Shown here one piece after another: positions 10,284 through 20,049 of a stretch of DNA of 64,000 nucleotides. Position numbers and translations under genes: made by a program. Origin of the DNA: Acinetobacter schindleri CIP 107287. GTDB lineage: Bacteria; Pseudomonadota; Gammaproteobacteria; Pseudomonadales; Moraxellaceae. Each line of letters starts with the position of its first letter. The stretch's first letter is position 1. Below the pieces are notes generated by a model. It had not been told where the DNA came from. It made no database searches and was given only the letters and a program-made list of their open reading frames with translations. The stretch lies in NCBI RefSeq assembly GCF_000368625.1, contig NZ_KB849579.1, forward strand, positions 62,001 to 126,000, given 5' to 3'.

Positions 10284-11419
10284 TTTTTAATACTAATCAC
10301 ATGTTGATTTTGCTTATATTGGTAAAAAGCATAAATTAATAAGTAAAGAAAAATAGGCATAAACATCCACTTCTGTCGAGTCGAAATACCTAAATTTGCT
10401 GTTGTAATTGCTAACATGCTACATGTTAAAAATGCATAGATTAGTAACCAAGTATTTTTACCCTCTATAAAATAATGCAATCTAAATTTATTTTTAAATA
10501 AAATATATAAAAATAATATCAATAATAAAGTATTTTCTATACTGGTAAATAAAGCTAAAGCGCTATGTGCATCAAAAGGCAGAGGTCTAAAAATATAAGT
10601 GAAAAGCTGCATTGGATAACTCATGGATTGTAAATCAATAGAAGACCCCCCACTCTGATTATACCCTTGACGTTGATCTACATAACTGCTAACACTATCA
10701 AGAGATGCTTCCTCTAAACCCACATATTGTTGCACAAAACTAGAGGAAAGAATAATTCCGGCCACAATAATAGGTAAAGTAGTTATTTTAAATAATATAT
10801 GTACTCTAGATTTTAAAATAAAATAAAGTATAAAAGATACGATTATCATTAATGCAATATGAGGTCGCACCATAAACATAAAGAAAAATGAAATAGGTAG
10901 TAGGATATATATTTTTTTATTAGTTGTTATTGTATATAAAAATAAACATACAGAAAAAAAAGAAATAGCATCTTTACCTAAACCAGCACTCCAAAAACTC
11001 ATGGAAGGTATAAATAATAAGCAGCCCCACAACCAATAAAGCCTCTCAAGATATTTTTTTATGGATAAATATAAAAAAATCAGACCTAGTATCCCAAATA
11101 AGTTATATACCAGAGTCACATTTAAGTAATTTGCATCCAATCCTCTAGAGAATATAGATGAAAAATAATAAATAAAAGGAGAGCCCGGATAAAATTTGAG
11201 ATTTTCACCTAATGAATTATAATAATATACTACTGCATCTGCAGCATTTGATAGAGTAAAAAAATAGTAAAATAAACTAAAAAAAGTATGCCAAAGAAAA
11301 AGAGCTATTATAATATTAATATCTAGTTTCTTTTTACAACCAACAATAAAAGATAAAAACAAACTAACAATTAAAATTGATATAGTTAACATAGTTTGAT
11401 AATAATTAAATTCTATCAT
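10280..11419 (-). CDS. wzy: Wzy-type capsule repeat-unit polymerase
   Basis: Predicted polymerase that joins capsule units on the periplasmic side of the inner membrane. The 379 residues are almost wholly hydrophobic, with about ten membrane segments and a larger polar periplasmic loop (about residues 240-270, YVDQRQGYNQSGGSS). Identification rests on topology, very low GC content and place in the locus, because Wzy sequences are poorly conserved. No other polymerase candidate is present. It overlaps the following glycosyltransferase by 4 bases. Confidence 0.8.
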   Translation of the reverse strand: MIEFNYYQTMLTISILIVSLFLSFIVGCKKKLDINIIIALFLWHTFFSLFYYFFTLSNAADAVVYYYNSLGENLKFYPGSPFIYYFSSIFSRGLDANYLNVTLVYNLFGILGLIFLYLSIKKYLERLYWLWGCLLFIPSMSFWSAGLGKDAISFFSVCLFLYTITTNKKIYILLPISFFFMFMVRPHIALMIIVSFILYFILKSRVHILFKITTLPIIVAGIILSSSFVQQYVGLEEASLDSVSSYVDQRQGYNQSGGSSIDLQSMSYPMQLFTYIFRPLPFDAHSALALFTSIENTLLLILFLYILFKNKFRLHYFIEGKNTWLLIYAFLTCSMLAITTANLGISTRQKWMFMPIFLYLLIYAFYQYKQNQHVISIKK

Positions 11420-11421
11420 AA

Positions 11422-12771
11422 CTATTTACCAATTAAGTTTTTAACAATTCTGAATTTTCCACTTTTTTCTTTCTCAATAGCCTCAACATATCTAATATCT
11501 AATTCAATCTGATTTCCAATTCTTTCACGCAGTGAAGAAATGAAACTTAACTCCTGTTTTTTATCGAAATCTTTACTTACTACAATTCTGACTTCTAGAT
11601 GATCAATTTTGTCTTGAATTAACTGAAAACAAACTATACCTTTAGTGTCTTTAGTCGAATTACTGATATTACCAAGGTTAACTTTACCGTGGGTGGGGGA
11701 AAGAATATAATCGTTTGTGCGCCCCTCAATACGTTCAACTAAAGGAAAAATAGAACCACAATTACATTTTTTTGAGTTGTCAGTTAAAGTAATTGAATCC
11801 CCAATTCTATATCTTATAAGTGGAGTTCCATGAGTAGTGAAAGAAGTCACTAACATCTGACCAGATTGAGCAGGGTTTAAATCTTCATCGACAACTTCAA
11901 AGATACCAGTTAAAGGGTGAATATGTAAATGACCTTCCCTACATTCTAAAATAAAAGGTGCACCTTCTGAAGACGCATATTGATCTACTAGTTTACAACC
12001 CAATACTTCAAAAATTACTTCTCGATATTCTGGTAAAACAGTTTCTGCTGTCGGGAAAAAAACTTTAGCTTTGCCTTTATATTTTAATCCCCTATCTCGA
12101 GCAATTTGACAAATCTCGAAAACACTAGAGGGAAAGCCTACTAGAAATTCAGGCTGGAATTCATTTAAGGATTTCCAATAAATATCAAAGTTCTTCTCAT
12201 TAATTAAGAAAGTAGAATAAAATCTGATTTTATTCACGAAATCATAATGAGAACAAATTCCCTTATCTATATCCTTCTGAGTAATAAGATTTTTACCAGA
12301 GAACCAAGCTGTTTTCTTACCTAGCTCATAACCATGCTGTGCACGAAAGTGATCCAAAATTGCAAATCTTTCTTGCATATCTTTTTTTGTATAAATTACT
12401 TTCATAGAGGCACCTGTAGTACCTCCTGTCAAACTGACAATACCTTCTGACTCACTTATTGTTTTTATCTTATCTAAATTATTAATTACATCTGTTTTTT
12501 CAAGAGGACGAACTTGTTCAAAACTCTTCAAATCTTGACATTTATACCATTCTGATTTAGACAGAACATATGTAAAAAAATCTTCTTTCTTTTTAAGAAT
12601 TTCATTATTTAAATCTTGCTCATTTAAATAATCTACTTTTTCATAAAATTCACGAAAGTAAGTATAATGTCCACCATGCCGTATTTTGTATTGGTAAACA
12701 TTAAAAAGAGTCACTGCGGTATTTTGTACTAAATACGGACTTAACCTAATTAAACTTTCCTTTAGAGACAT
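11422..12771 (-). CDS. PaaK/CapK-like AMP-forming ligase (adenylation domain protein)
   Basis: A 449-residue member of the phenylacetate-CoA ligase-like adenylating family found in some capsule and O-antigen clusters. Visible motifs are the ATP-binding loop SLTGGTTGASMK near residue 115, DQYASSEGAPF near 285, and LIRYRIGDSITL with a downstream cysteine pair CNCG near 330-345. There is no carrier-protein domain. It should activate a carboxylic acid as acyl-AMP, but the substrate and the acceptor (CoA, sugar amine or another protein) are unknown. Its place among glycosyltransferases suggests polymer modification. It lies 2 bases before wzy. Confidence 0.75.
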   Translation of the reverse strand: MSLKESLIRLSPYLVQNTAVTLFNVYQYKIRHGGHYTYFREFYEKVDYLNEQDLNNEILKKKEDFFTYVLSKSEWYKCQDLKSFEQVRPLEKTDVINNLDKIKTISESEGIVSLTGGTTGASMKVIYTKKDMQERFAILDHFRAQHGYELGKKTAWFSGKNLITQKDIDKGICSHYDFVNKIRFYSTFLINEKNFDIYWKSLNEFQPEFLVGFPSSVFEICQIARDRGLKYKGKAKVFFPTAETVLPEYREVIFEVLGCKLVDQYASSEGAPFILECREGHLHIHPLTGIFEVVDEDLNPAQSGQMLVTSFTTHGTPLIRYRIGDSITLTDNSKKCNCGSIFPLVERIEGRTNDYILSPTHGKVNLGNISNSTKDTKGIVCFQLIQDKIDHLEVRIVVSKDFDKKQELSFISSLRERIGNQIELDIRYVEAIEKEKSGKFRIVKNLIGK

Positions 12772-12791
12772 GATAATACACCTAAAACTTA

Positions 12792-13904
12792 TTAATATAA
12801 CTTTTCAAAATCTGAAACAATTTTTTCCAGAGAATATTTTTCAATAACCTGTAATCTTGCTGTATCTCCAACTTTTTTTAGATTATAGCCATATTTACTT
12901 AGTATATTAATCTCTATTGATTTAGCTATATCATTAAATGTAAAACCATCAATATGATATCCACAGTTACCTAATATTTCTCTCGCATCTCCTGCGTCTG
13001 TAGTTAAACATATTCTTTCAGTTGCCATTGCTTCTCCTAATACATTAGGAAATCCTTCAGTTATTGAAGATAAACAAAATACATCAATCGCATTATAAAA
13101 CTTTTCTGGCTGATCAATTTCACCTACTAACTTAAAATTCTCTTTATTACCCACCAATTTTTTAATTTCAAAATTATTTAATGATATATCTCGACCTGCC
13201 ATAATAACATCAAAATCATAACCTTTCTCCAACAATAATAAGCAGGCTTTTATAAAATTCACTTGATTTTTTGCTGGTGTAAATCTACCAATATTTCCTA
13301 TGACTAACTTATCATGCTGAATTTTCAATTCATCTCTATATCTATAACGTAGCTCATTATCAACATTAAATCGGTTTACATCGAACCCATTAGGAATCAC
13401 CAACATTTTCTCTTCGCAATAACCAATATTTCCATGTACAGTTTTTGCTTTACTAGCTACGCATATGATTTTTTTTGGAATTTTATTGGATAGTAATGCA
13501 CATGCTTTACGGATAGCTTTCTTTATAATTCCACTATTACTATCTAAGGCAGAATTACGAATACCCCAAATAATATTATTAACCCCTAAACTCTTAGCAG
13601 CAAAGCCTCCTATTAAGTCCGCATGATACATCCATGTTTGAACAACATCTGGCTTAATATCTTTTAATATATTCCTTAAAGATATATATGTTCTTAAGAG
13701 TGAGTATGCGGCTTTCATATTCAGTGTATGTACAGAAACACCTGATTTTTTTAAATCTTCACCAATAACACCTAGATCAGTGAGTGAAATTACCTCGTGT
13801 TTAAATTTTCCTTTTTTTTGACTGTTCAAAACTAGCCTTTTAAGCATAAGTTCAGCACCGCCAACATTTAACCCAACTATTATATGCACAATTTTTTTTT
13901 CCAT
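12792..13904 (-). CDS. glycosyltransferase family 4
   Basis: A 370-residue GT-B retaining glycosyltransferase. The N-terminal domain carries the GLNVGGAELMLKRLV glycine loop typical of GT4 enzymes acting on polysaccharide precursors. The C-terminal domain has NIGRFTPAKNQVNFIKA near 215-231 and SITEGFPNVLGEAMATE near 285-300 with the EX7E donor-site glutamates. It should add one sugar of the capsule unit from a nucleotide donor, and specificity is not predictable. The gene is strongly AT-rich like its neighbours. An 83-base AT-rich spacer separates it from the upstream glycosyltransferase. Confidence 0.85.
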   Translation of the reverse strand: MEKKIVHIIVGLNVGGAELMLKRLVLNSQKKGKFKHEVISLTDLGVIGEDLKKSGVSVHTLNMKAAYSLLRTYISLRNILKDIKPDVVQTWMYHADLIGGFAAKSLGVNNIIWGIRNSALDSNSGIIKKAIRKACALLSNKIPKKIICVASKAKTVHGNIGYCEEKMLVIPNGFDVNRFNVDNELRYRYRDELKIQHDKLVIGNIGRFTPAKNQVNFIKACLLLLEKGYDFDVIMAGRDISLNNFEIKKLVGNKENFKLVGEIDQPEKFYNAIDVFCLSSITEGFPNVLGEAMATERICLTTDAGDAREILGNCGYHIDGFTFNDIAKSIEINILSKYGYNLKKVGDTARLQVIEKYSLEKIVSDFEKLY

Positions 13905-13987
13905 TAGAAAAACCTGCTCAACAGCCCAAAACTAAAAAACAAGGAACAATTAATAAGCCAAATAGAATACTATAAAAAATTATCAAT

Positions 13988-15115
13988 TCACTCTTTCAAT
14001 AAAACTTCAACTTTATTCAAAAAATTATCAGTAGACCTTTTATTATAGACATAATCTTTATACTCAAAAGAATAATCAATAGGATTAATTAAAGATTTAT
14101 TTATACTCTCTTTAATATCATTAATTGAACACGAATCAGTAACATCAATATTTGGAATTTCATTTACTCCATCAGAACAAGGAGTTGTTATAATCTGCTT
14201 TATCCCAGATGCCATCATCTCAATTAAGACATTTGGAAAACCTTCCAACTCAGAAGAAACCACACCTATTTCAGCTTGAGCGAACCACTGAATTGGGTTA
14301 CTTATTTTCCCAGTAAAAATAACCTTGTCTTTTATATCAAGTGAATCCACTAATGCAATTAATTTACTCTTTTCAGGTCCATCACCAATAATTACTAATC
14401 CCACCTCAGGGAATACTGAACTTATTGAAGCAAAAGCTTCAATTAAATAATCAAACTTCTTTAAAGATATTAAACGACCACACCCAACAATTAAAGTATT
14501 AAAAGGTTTGACTAAATTTTTATTATTAAGAAGTTGGGTTTCAATATAAGAAATATTTATTGGATTAGGTACTACTTTAATTTTTTTTGCAGGTTTATAA
14601 CCCAAATTATTAATAAGCGATACTTTCATTCTCTCTGTTTGACAAATAACTAAATCTTGAGAACCATACATAAATCTATATATTAATTTAAATATAATTT
14701 TCCACACTCCATAATAACGCTCAAAAACAACTGTTGATTCTCTACTGATAAGAAAGTCAACTTTTAAGAGCTTTAGTTTACGCATAAGACTCATTATACC
14801 ATTTACATGACTATGAGTAGAAAAACCAAAATCATATTTCCTTGTATGACTAAGGTAGAATAAACTAAATAAAAGCATAGGCAATGATGTCTTCTCAGAA
14901 TTATATTTTTTTATAATTAAATTAAAATTAGGATGGTTTTTTATCAAATCCCAGCCAGATTGTTCGCCTCTAGACATTATATATAAGGTTACATAGTTAC
15001 CATTATCTAATAAAGTCAAAATTATGTTAAACATAACACGTTCAGCCCCACCAAGCACAGCTGTAGGACTTACAAATAAGTAATTTTTAGGTTTGCAGTT
15101 CATATAAAAATTCAA
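13988..15115 (-). CDS. glycosyltransferase family 4
   Basis: A second AT-rich GT4 enzyme of 375 residues. It has the N-terminal motif AVLGGAERVMFNIILTL, a donor domain starting near IVGCGRLISLKKFDYLIEA, and the EX7E region SSELEGFPNVLIEMMASG near residue 285. With the other two GT4 genes and ItrB it gives four sugar-transfer steps, consistent with a tetrasaccharide unit. The upstream ATP-grasp gene ends 10 bases before it. Donor sugar unknown. Confidence 0.85.
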   Translation of the reverse strand: MNFYMNCKPKNYLFVSPTAVLGGAERVMFNIILTLLDNGNYVTLYIMSRGEQSGWDLIKNHPNFNLIIKKYNSEKTSLPMLLFSLFYLSHTRKYDFGFSTHSHVNGIMSLMRKLKLLKVDFLISRESTVVFERYYGVWKIIFKLIYRFMYGSQDLVICQTERMKVSLINNLGYKPAKKIKVVPNPINISYIETQLLNNKNLVKPFNTLIVGCGRLISLKKFDYLIEAFASISSVFPEVGLVIIGDGPEKSKLIALVDSLDIKDKVIFTGKISNPIQWFAQAEIGVVSSELEGFPNVLIEMMASGIKQIITTPCSDGVNEIPNIDVTDSCSINDIKESINKSLINPIDYSFEYKDYVYNKRSTDNFLNKVEVLLKE

Positions 15116-15125
15116 TTAAATTAAG

Positions 15126-16142
15126 TTAAAAGTTGCCTAATAAAAAGTTTTCTACCATCCATTCTTGAGGATTGAAATAACCTTCATACCAATTTAATTG
15201 CTTATCCCAATATCCAGGACACTTATTATATGCCTCAACTGAAAACCCATAACTAATTTCTACTATTAATGGTTGATTATCTTTATCAAAAATAAAATCA
15301 AAAGCGATAGATGAAGATCTTATTTTTTCATTAATTTTAAATGCTAATTTAATAATTTTTTCATCAATTTCATGCTTTTCATATATTATATTACCACTTC
15401 CTGAGGCACGAAAATCATTTTCTCTAACCATTCGTTTGATTGCAAAAGCTTTATCACCCACTATAATAACCCTTATATCTGAGTTATTATTTGGCATAAA
15501 CTCTTGAAAATAGATATAGCCTTTTTCTTTAGCTTGTTGTTGAGAATATTTAGATGCAATAAAAATCCGAGCAAAACCTTTTAGCACTCCTAAAAATGTA
15601 TCTTTTTTTTGTCTATATTTACTTAGCCTTTCCTTAAAATAACCTATACGATCAAACTGAGAAAAGCCTTGACCAAATGCCTGATTAATTAACTCAACTG
15701 CTTGTGATTGACTTTTCACTAACTTAACATTAGAAGCTCCTGCACCACCCTTAAGTTTAAAAACTTTAGGATACACTGTACTGTTTGCCCAATTTAAAGC
15801 TTTTTCTCTATCATAAAATACGTAGCTTGGTACTAAAGGTACCCCTATAGCTTCTAGTAAATATTTTTGAGCTACTTTATCATCAAAGTGCCATCCGGTT
15901 TTAAAGTCTGGAAAAACTTTAATACCAGCATGTTCTAGAGCAAACAATATTCTCTTAGCCGTTAAAACATCTTTATATTTCGCATGATGATGATGCCACA
16001 TAAAAACATCGTAACCTTTGAGCTGTGCAATAATATTACTATCAAAAGCATCTACAAGTTTATATTCTATTTTTTCTTTTTCACAATATTTTATCCAACG
16101 ATCAGAAAAACTATGAGGGTTATGATGGATAGCAATTTTCAT
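15126..16142 (-). CDS. ATP-grasp fold ligase of unknown substrate
   Basis: A 338-residue protein with an ATP-grasp arrangement. After an N-terminal pre-ATP domain (MKIAIHHNPHSFSDRW) comes the ATP-binding lysine region VFKLKGGAGASNVKLV near residues 128-143, then YIYFQEFMPNNNSDIRV near 215, and the metal-binding segment SIAFDFIFDKDNQPLIVEIS near 290-309. ATP-grasp ligases join a carboxylate to an amine through an acyl phosphate. With a hexuronic acid (GalNAcA) predicted in this capsule, amidation of the uronate or attachment of an amino acid is a reasonable guess, but it is only a guess. The gene overlaps wzx by 4 bases. Confidence 0.72.
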   Translation of the reverse strand: MKIAIHHNPHSFSDRWIKYCEKEKIEYKLVDAFDSNIIAQLKGYDVFMWHHHHAKYKDVLTAKRILFALEHAGIKVFPDFKTGWHFDDKVAQKYLLEAIGVPLVPSYVFYDREKALNWANSTVYPKVFKLKGGAGASNVKLVKSQSQAVELINQAFGQGFSQFDRIGYFKERLSKYRQKKDTFLGVLKGFARIFIASKYSQQQAKEKGYIYFQEFMPNNNSDIRVIIVGDKAFAIKRMVRENDFRASGSGNIIYEKHEIDEKIIKLAFKINEKIRSSSIAFDFIFDKDNQPLIVEISYGFSVEAYNKCPGYWDKQLNWYEGYFNPQEWMVENFLLGNF

Positions 16143-17407
16143 TTTACTAACATACTCCGTTGAATAGCTGTAGCTTTAAACATAATACATAAACCTAAAA
16201 GAGATCTTGTTCCCGCAATTACAATAGCTGCACCCAAAAAATCATAAAAATAAATTATTGGAAAAGAAACAAGAAAACCAATCATTGAGCATATAATAGT
16301 AATATTCCTTAATGACTTTTCAAAACCATGAATTATCATATAATTCAAGCCATAGGTACTAATGAGTGTCTGAAAAATCAAAGAGAATGCAATAATTTGC
16401 AAAACTGGTATTGCATCGTAAAATTCAGGAGTAAAAAATATTTTAATAATAAAGGGAGCTAAAATAATTAATAAAATAGAAGATATCACTGAAATTGATA
16501 TATTAATTTTCACATATACAGTATGTTTATTTGATTTCCTCGATAAAAATGGAAAAAATACCCGTGATAATATATTAATAAACTGTTGAGCAATATTAGC
16601 AAATTTACTACCTGCATCTAGTAAACCATTTGCTATACTTCCACCCCAGAAACCCAGAAGTACTGATGAGAAACTATTATAAAAGTTTGGTACTATATTA
16701 TTTATAAATACATCTTTACTATTTTTTATAGTATTTATTATTTCTAGATAGTTAGGTGGTAATATCTTAATCTTAAACTTGAATACAATTAGGTAAAATG
16801 AAGCCAATCCTACCAATATTGAACCTAAGCTTAAAAATAATGGCTGTAAAATAAAGTCAGTTTTTTCTTTAACAAAAACAAAAATACATAATGTAAAAAT
16901 TGCTTTAGAAATTAAATCAAAAATTGTAATAAACTTCATTTTCTCAATTGCCTGGAAGAACCAATCTGCAAATAAAATTTTGGCTGGTACCAGTATAAAA
17001 GTAATGAATAACAAAATCTGATTTTCCTTTAAATAAGGAATAAGCTCAGTGGTGATAAAAAGTATAATAAAAGATATCAAAGCAAGTAGGCTTTTAGCCC
17101 ATAATACATTAGAAAAAATTTCTGAAACTTTCTCTAAACTATCTCTATTTCGTGCCACATCACGAGTTGCTGTATAACTAAACCCCCAATCAGTAATAGT
17201 TTGAAACCAGACTATTACTGCTGCTGCAAAAGCAATCTTCCCAAAGCCATCTACACCGATGATTTTTGCTAAATAAGGAATAGTAAGCAATGGAAAAATG
17301 TAACTTGTTACCTGCATTATCATTAGATAACCAAAGTTACTGGCTAAAGCTTTTCCATCTTTATTGGCACTTATACGGTTTTTAAATGCCTTAACTCTAT
17401 TAAGCAT
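16139..17407 (-). CDS. wzx: Wzx capsule repeat-unit flippase
   Basis: Predicted to flip the undecaprenyl-linked repeat unit across the inner membrane. The 422 residues contain about twelve to fourteen hydrophobic helices. The N-terminal sequence (NFGYLMIMQVTSYIFPLLTI, then IGVDGFGKIAFA) matches the MOP/PST-type polysaccharide transporter family. It lies 2 bases after gne2 and overlaps the ATP-grasp gene, the usual early position of wzx in Acinetobacter K loci. GC content is very low, as in the other variable-region genes. Confidence 0.92.
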   Translation of the reverse strand: MLNRVKAFKNRISANKDGKALASNFGYLMIMQVTSYIFPLLTIPYLAKIIGVDGFGKIAFAAAVIVWFQTITDWGFSYTATRDVARNRDSLEKVSEIFSNVLWAKSLLALISFIILFITTELIPYLKENQILLFITFILVPAKILFADWFFQAIEKMKFITIFDLISKAIFTLCIFVFVKEKTDFILQPLFLSLGSILVGLASFYLIVFKFKIKILPPNYLEIINTIKNSKDVFINNIVPNFYNSFSSVLLGFWGGSIANGLLDAGSKFANIAQQFINILSRVFFPFLSRKSNKHTVYVKINISISVISSILLIILAPFIIKIFFTPEFYDAIPVLQIIAFSLIFQTLISTYGLNYMIIHGFEKSLRNITIICSMIGFLVSFPIIYFYDFLGAAIVIAGTRSLLGLCIMFKATAIQRSMLVK

Positions 17408-17409
17408 AT

Positions 17410-18435
17410 TTACTTACTAAAGTTTATATACCAAGGCATTGCTTGATCAATTCCTTGTGAAATTATAAATTCCGGTTTATATCCTAATAAGTTATTAATT
17501 TTTTCCACACTAGCCTGAGAATGCCGAACATCTCCAGCACGAAAATCCCGATATACAGGCTCTTTCGTATAAGTCACACCATTTTCATTTAATGCAGCTT
17601 TAATGGCATTAAACAAATCATTCAGCGTAGTACGATCCCCCACTGCCACATTATAAACTTGGTTTTTAGCTTCATCATTTTGTGTAGTGGCTGCTAAAAT
17701 ATTAGCTTGCACGGTATTTTCAATAAAACAGAAATCACGACTGGTTTCACCATCGCCATTAATAAACACATCATCGCCAGCAATCATAGCTGTGGTCCAT
17801 TTAGGGATTACCGCTGCATAGGCGCCATTTGGGTTTTGGCGCTTACCGAACACATTAAAGTAACGCAAACCAATTGCCTTAAACCCATAAGTCCGTGCAA
17901 AAACATCTGCATATAATTCATTTACATATTTGGTGACTGCATAAGGTGAAAGTGGCTTACCAATATTTTCTTCAACTTTTGGCAACGCAGGATGGTCACC
18001 ATAGGTAGAGCTACTAGCAGCATAAGTAAAACTTGCCACATTAGCATCACGTGCTGCTACCAACATATTTAAAAAGCCTGTAATATTGGCCGCATTGGTG
18101 GTAATCGGGTCAGCAATAGAACGTGGTACAGAACCTAAAGCCGCTTGGTGTAATACATAATCCACACCTGTACAGGCTTTTTGACAGTCTTCCAAGTTAC
18201 AAATATCACCTTCAATAAAACTAAATTTTTCCCACTGCTCAGCAGATACTAAGCTTTGGACTTCATCTAAATTATAATGGTGACCTGTAGCAAAGTTATC
18301 TAGCCCCACCACAGTCTGATCCAACTTTAACAAAGTTTCTAAAAGGTTAGAGCCAATAAAACCTGCTACACCTGTTACTAACCAAGTTTTAGGATTTTGT
18401 TTTAATTGCTCACATATAGTCTGATATTGACTCAT
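17410..18435 (-). CDS. gne2: UDP-N-acetylhexosamine(uronate) 4-epimerase (WbpP/TviC-like)
   Basis: Extended SDR epimerase of 341 residues. It has the NAD-binding loop [14 protein letters not shown] at 20-33, the catalytic SSSTYGD near 140 and the YAVTK motif near 165-169, followed by [18 protein letters not shown]. The match is to WbpP/TviC-type enzymes that epimerise UDP-GlcNAc or UDP-GlcNAcA at C4. Paired with gna, the expected product is UDP-GalNAcA. It lies 21 bases after gna. The gne2 name follows Acinetobacter K-locus usage, and the exact substrate is inferred from the pairing. Confidence 0.88.
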   Translation of the reverse strand: MSQYQTICEQLKQNPKTWLVTGVAGFIGSNLLETLLKLDQTVVGLDNFATGHHYNLDEVQSLVSAEQWEKFSFIEGDICNLEDCQKACTGVDYVLHQAALGSVPRSIADPITTNAANITGFLNMLVAARDANVASFTYAASSSTYGDHPALPKVEENIGKPLSPYAVTKYVNELYADVFARTYGFKAIGLRYFNVFGKRQNPNGAYAAVIPKWTTAMIAGDDVFINGDGETSRDFCFIENTVQANILAATTQNDEAKNQVYNVAVGDRTTLNDLFNAIKAALNENGVTYTKEPVYRDFRAGDVRHSQASVEKINNLLGYKPEFIISQGIDQAMPWYINFSK

Positions 18436-18456
18436 TCTTATACAGGTCCCTAAATA

Positions 18457-19734
18457 TTATAAACGAATGTCAGATTCAGATTGTTCTAATACATATTTTA
18501 AGTCATATAAAATATGTTCTTGTTTGGCTAAAGCGCGAATATCTGTAGCCCCCATTGCTTTAAACTGCTCATGCGCAACCGCTAAAATGACCGCATCATA
18601 TTGGCCTTGTTTTAGGCTTACAATTGGGGTAATACCGTATTCATGTTGTGCTTCTTGCGTATCAACCCAAGGGTCATAAACATCTGCCTGAATATTATAT
18701 TCTTGTAGCTCATTCACAATATCAATAATCTTGGTATTACGAATATCCGGACAATTCTCTTTAAAGCTTAAACCCAACACTAAAACTTTAGCACCCTCGA
18801 CCTGAATCTTTTTCTTAATCATGGCCTTGACCAGCTGGGTAACCACATAAGCTCCCATACCATCATTTAAACGACGGCCGGCTAAAATAATTTCAGGATG
18901 GTAACCAATAGACTGTGCTTTATGGGTTAAATAATACGGGTCTACCCCAATACAGTGGCCACCGACTAAACCTGGGCGAAATGGCAAAAAGTTCCACTTT
19001 GTTCCAGCCGCGTTCAGAACCGCTTCAGTATCAATACCCATTTTATTAAAAATCACAGCCAGCTCATTAATGAGTGCGATGTTGACGTCACGTTGGGTAT
19101 TTTCAATGACTTTTGCTGCTTCAGCGACTTTAATACTAGTTGCTTTATGAGTGCCGGCTTCAATAATCAGGTTATAGACCTGATCAACAAAGTCTGCAAC
19201 TTCTGGGGTAGATCCTGAGGTAATTTTTAAAATATTGGTGACACGGTGCAACTTGTCCCCCGGATTAATTCGTTCCGGGCTATAACCAGCGAAGAAGTCC
19301 TGATTAAACTTTAAACCTGAAACCTTTTCCAATACCGGAATACAATCTTCTTCAGTTGCGCCTGGGTATACAGTAGACTCATACACCACCACATCGCCTT
19401 TTTTTAACACCTGACCAATACTGGTCGAAGCCTTAATGAGCGGGGTTAAATCGGGTTGTTTATAGTCATCAATTGGCGTAGGAACCGTCACAATAAAAAA
19501 GTTGCAGCTTTTTAAATCATCTAAATTGGCTGAATAAGAGAGCTGAGTCGCCTGTTGTAGCTCTTCCGGTGATACTTCTAAAGTATGGTCTTGGCCACTT
19601 CGTAATTCTTCAATCCGTTTTTGATGAATATCAAAACCAATTACCGGAATCTTTTTTCCAAATTCTACGGCAAGTGGCAAACCAACATAGCCTAAACCAA
19701 TTACGGCAATTTTCAGGTCAGAGAGCTTTAGCAT
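18457..19734 (-). CDS. gna: UDP-N-acetylhexosamine 6-dehydrogenase (WbpO/TviB-like)
   Basis: Oxidises C6 of a UDP-N-acetylhexosamine to the uronic acid. The 425-residue protein has an intact dinucleotide motif [10 protein letters not shown] at 13-22, [11 protein letters not shown] near 118-128, and an intact catalytic cysteine in [15 protein letters not shown] near 258-272. This contrasts with the 'ugd' gene in the same operon. It is the first gene of the minus-strand capsule operon, divergent from wza, as is standard in Acinetobacter K loci. With gne2 it should make UDP-GalNAcA. Confidence 0.93.
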   Translation of the reverse strand: MLKLSDLKIAVIGLGYVGLPLAVEFGKKIPVIGFDIHQKRIEELRSGQDHTLEVSPEELQQATQLSYSANLDDLKSCNFFIVTVPTPIDDYKQPDLTPLIKASTSIGQVLKKGDVVVYESTVYPGATEEDCIPVLEKVSGLKFNQDFFAGYSPERINPGDKLHRVTNILKITSGSTPEVADFVDQVYNLIIEAGTHKATSIKVAEAAKVIENTQRDVNIALINELAVIFNKMGIDTEAVLNAAGTKWNFLPFRPGLVGGHCIGVDPYYLTHKAQSIGYHPEIILAGRRLNDGMGAYVVTQLVKAMIKKKIQVEGAKVLVLGLSFKENCPDIRNTKIIDIVNELQEYNIQADVYDPWVDTQEAQHEYGITPIVSLKQGQYDAVILAVAHEQFKAMGATDIRALAKQEHILYDLKYVLEQSESDIRL

Positions 19735-20049
19735 TTTAACGCCTTATTTATATACTATACTTATGAAGAGTCAATCTTTCGGCGGGAATGTTAGCAGAAA
19801 ATCATGAATATTCTGTTATGATTTTTAGCCAAAAAATCCAAAATGCTTCCTTTTGTGTCAGTTTTTTGCAAATGATCTTTGTTTAATTTTGTTGTGTCTC
19901 ACAATTTAGATACTTTTTGCCTCATTTTTATGGCTGTGCTTGCGTATACTTTCGCAATCTACTTACAATTTGTTATATACCCTTAAAATAACTTCGGTAA
20001 ACTATTTTTTATTTTTATGATTTTAGAAAAATCGAGAACGGGAATACGC
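19735..20049. promoter_or_regulatory. divergent gna / wza promoter region
   Basis: This 315-base AT-rich spacer separates the two divergent capsule operons and must hold promoters for both. On the minus strand TTGACT (19769-19774) and TATAAA (19747-19752) are spaced by 16 bases, a good sigma70 match, but the TATAAA lies only 12 bases from the gna ATG, so the leader would be very short. On the plus strand TATACT at 19945-19950 is a possible -10 for wza without a convincing -35. I saw no JUMPstart/ops element. Confidence 0.5.
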
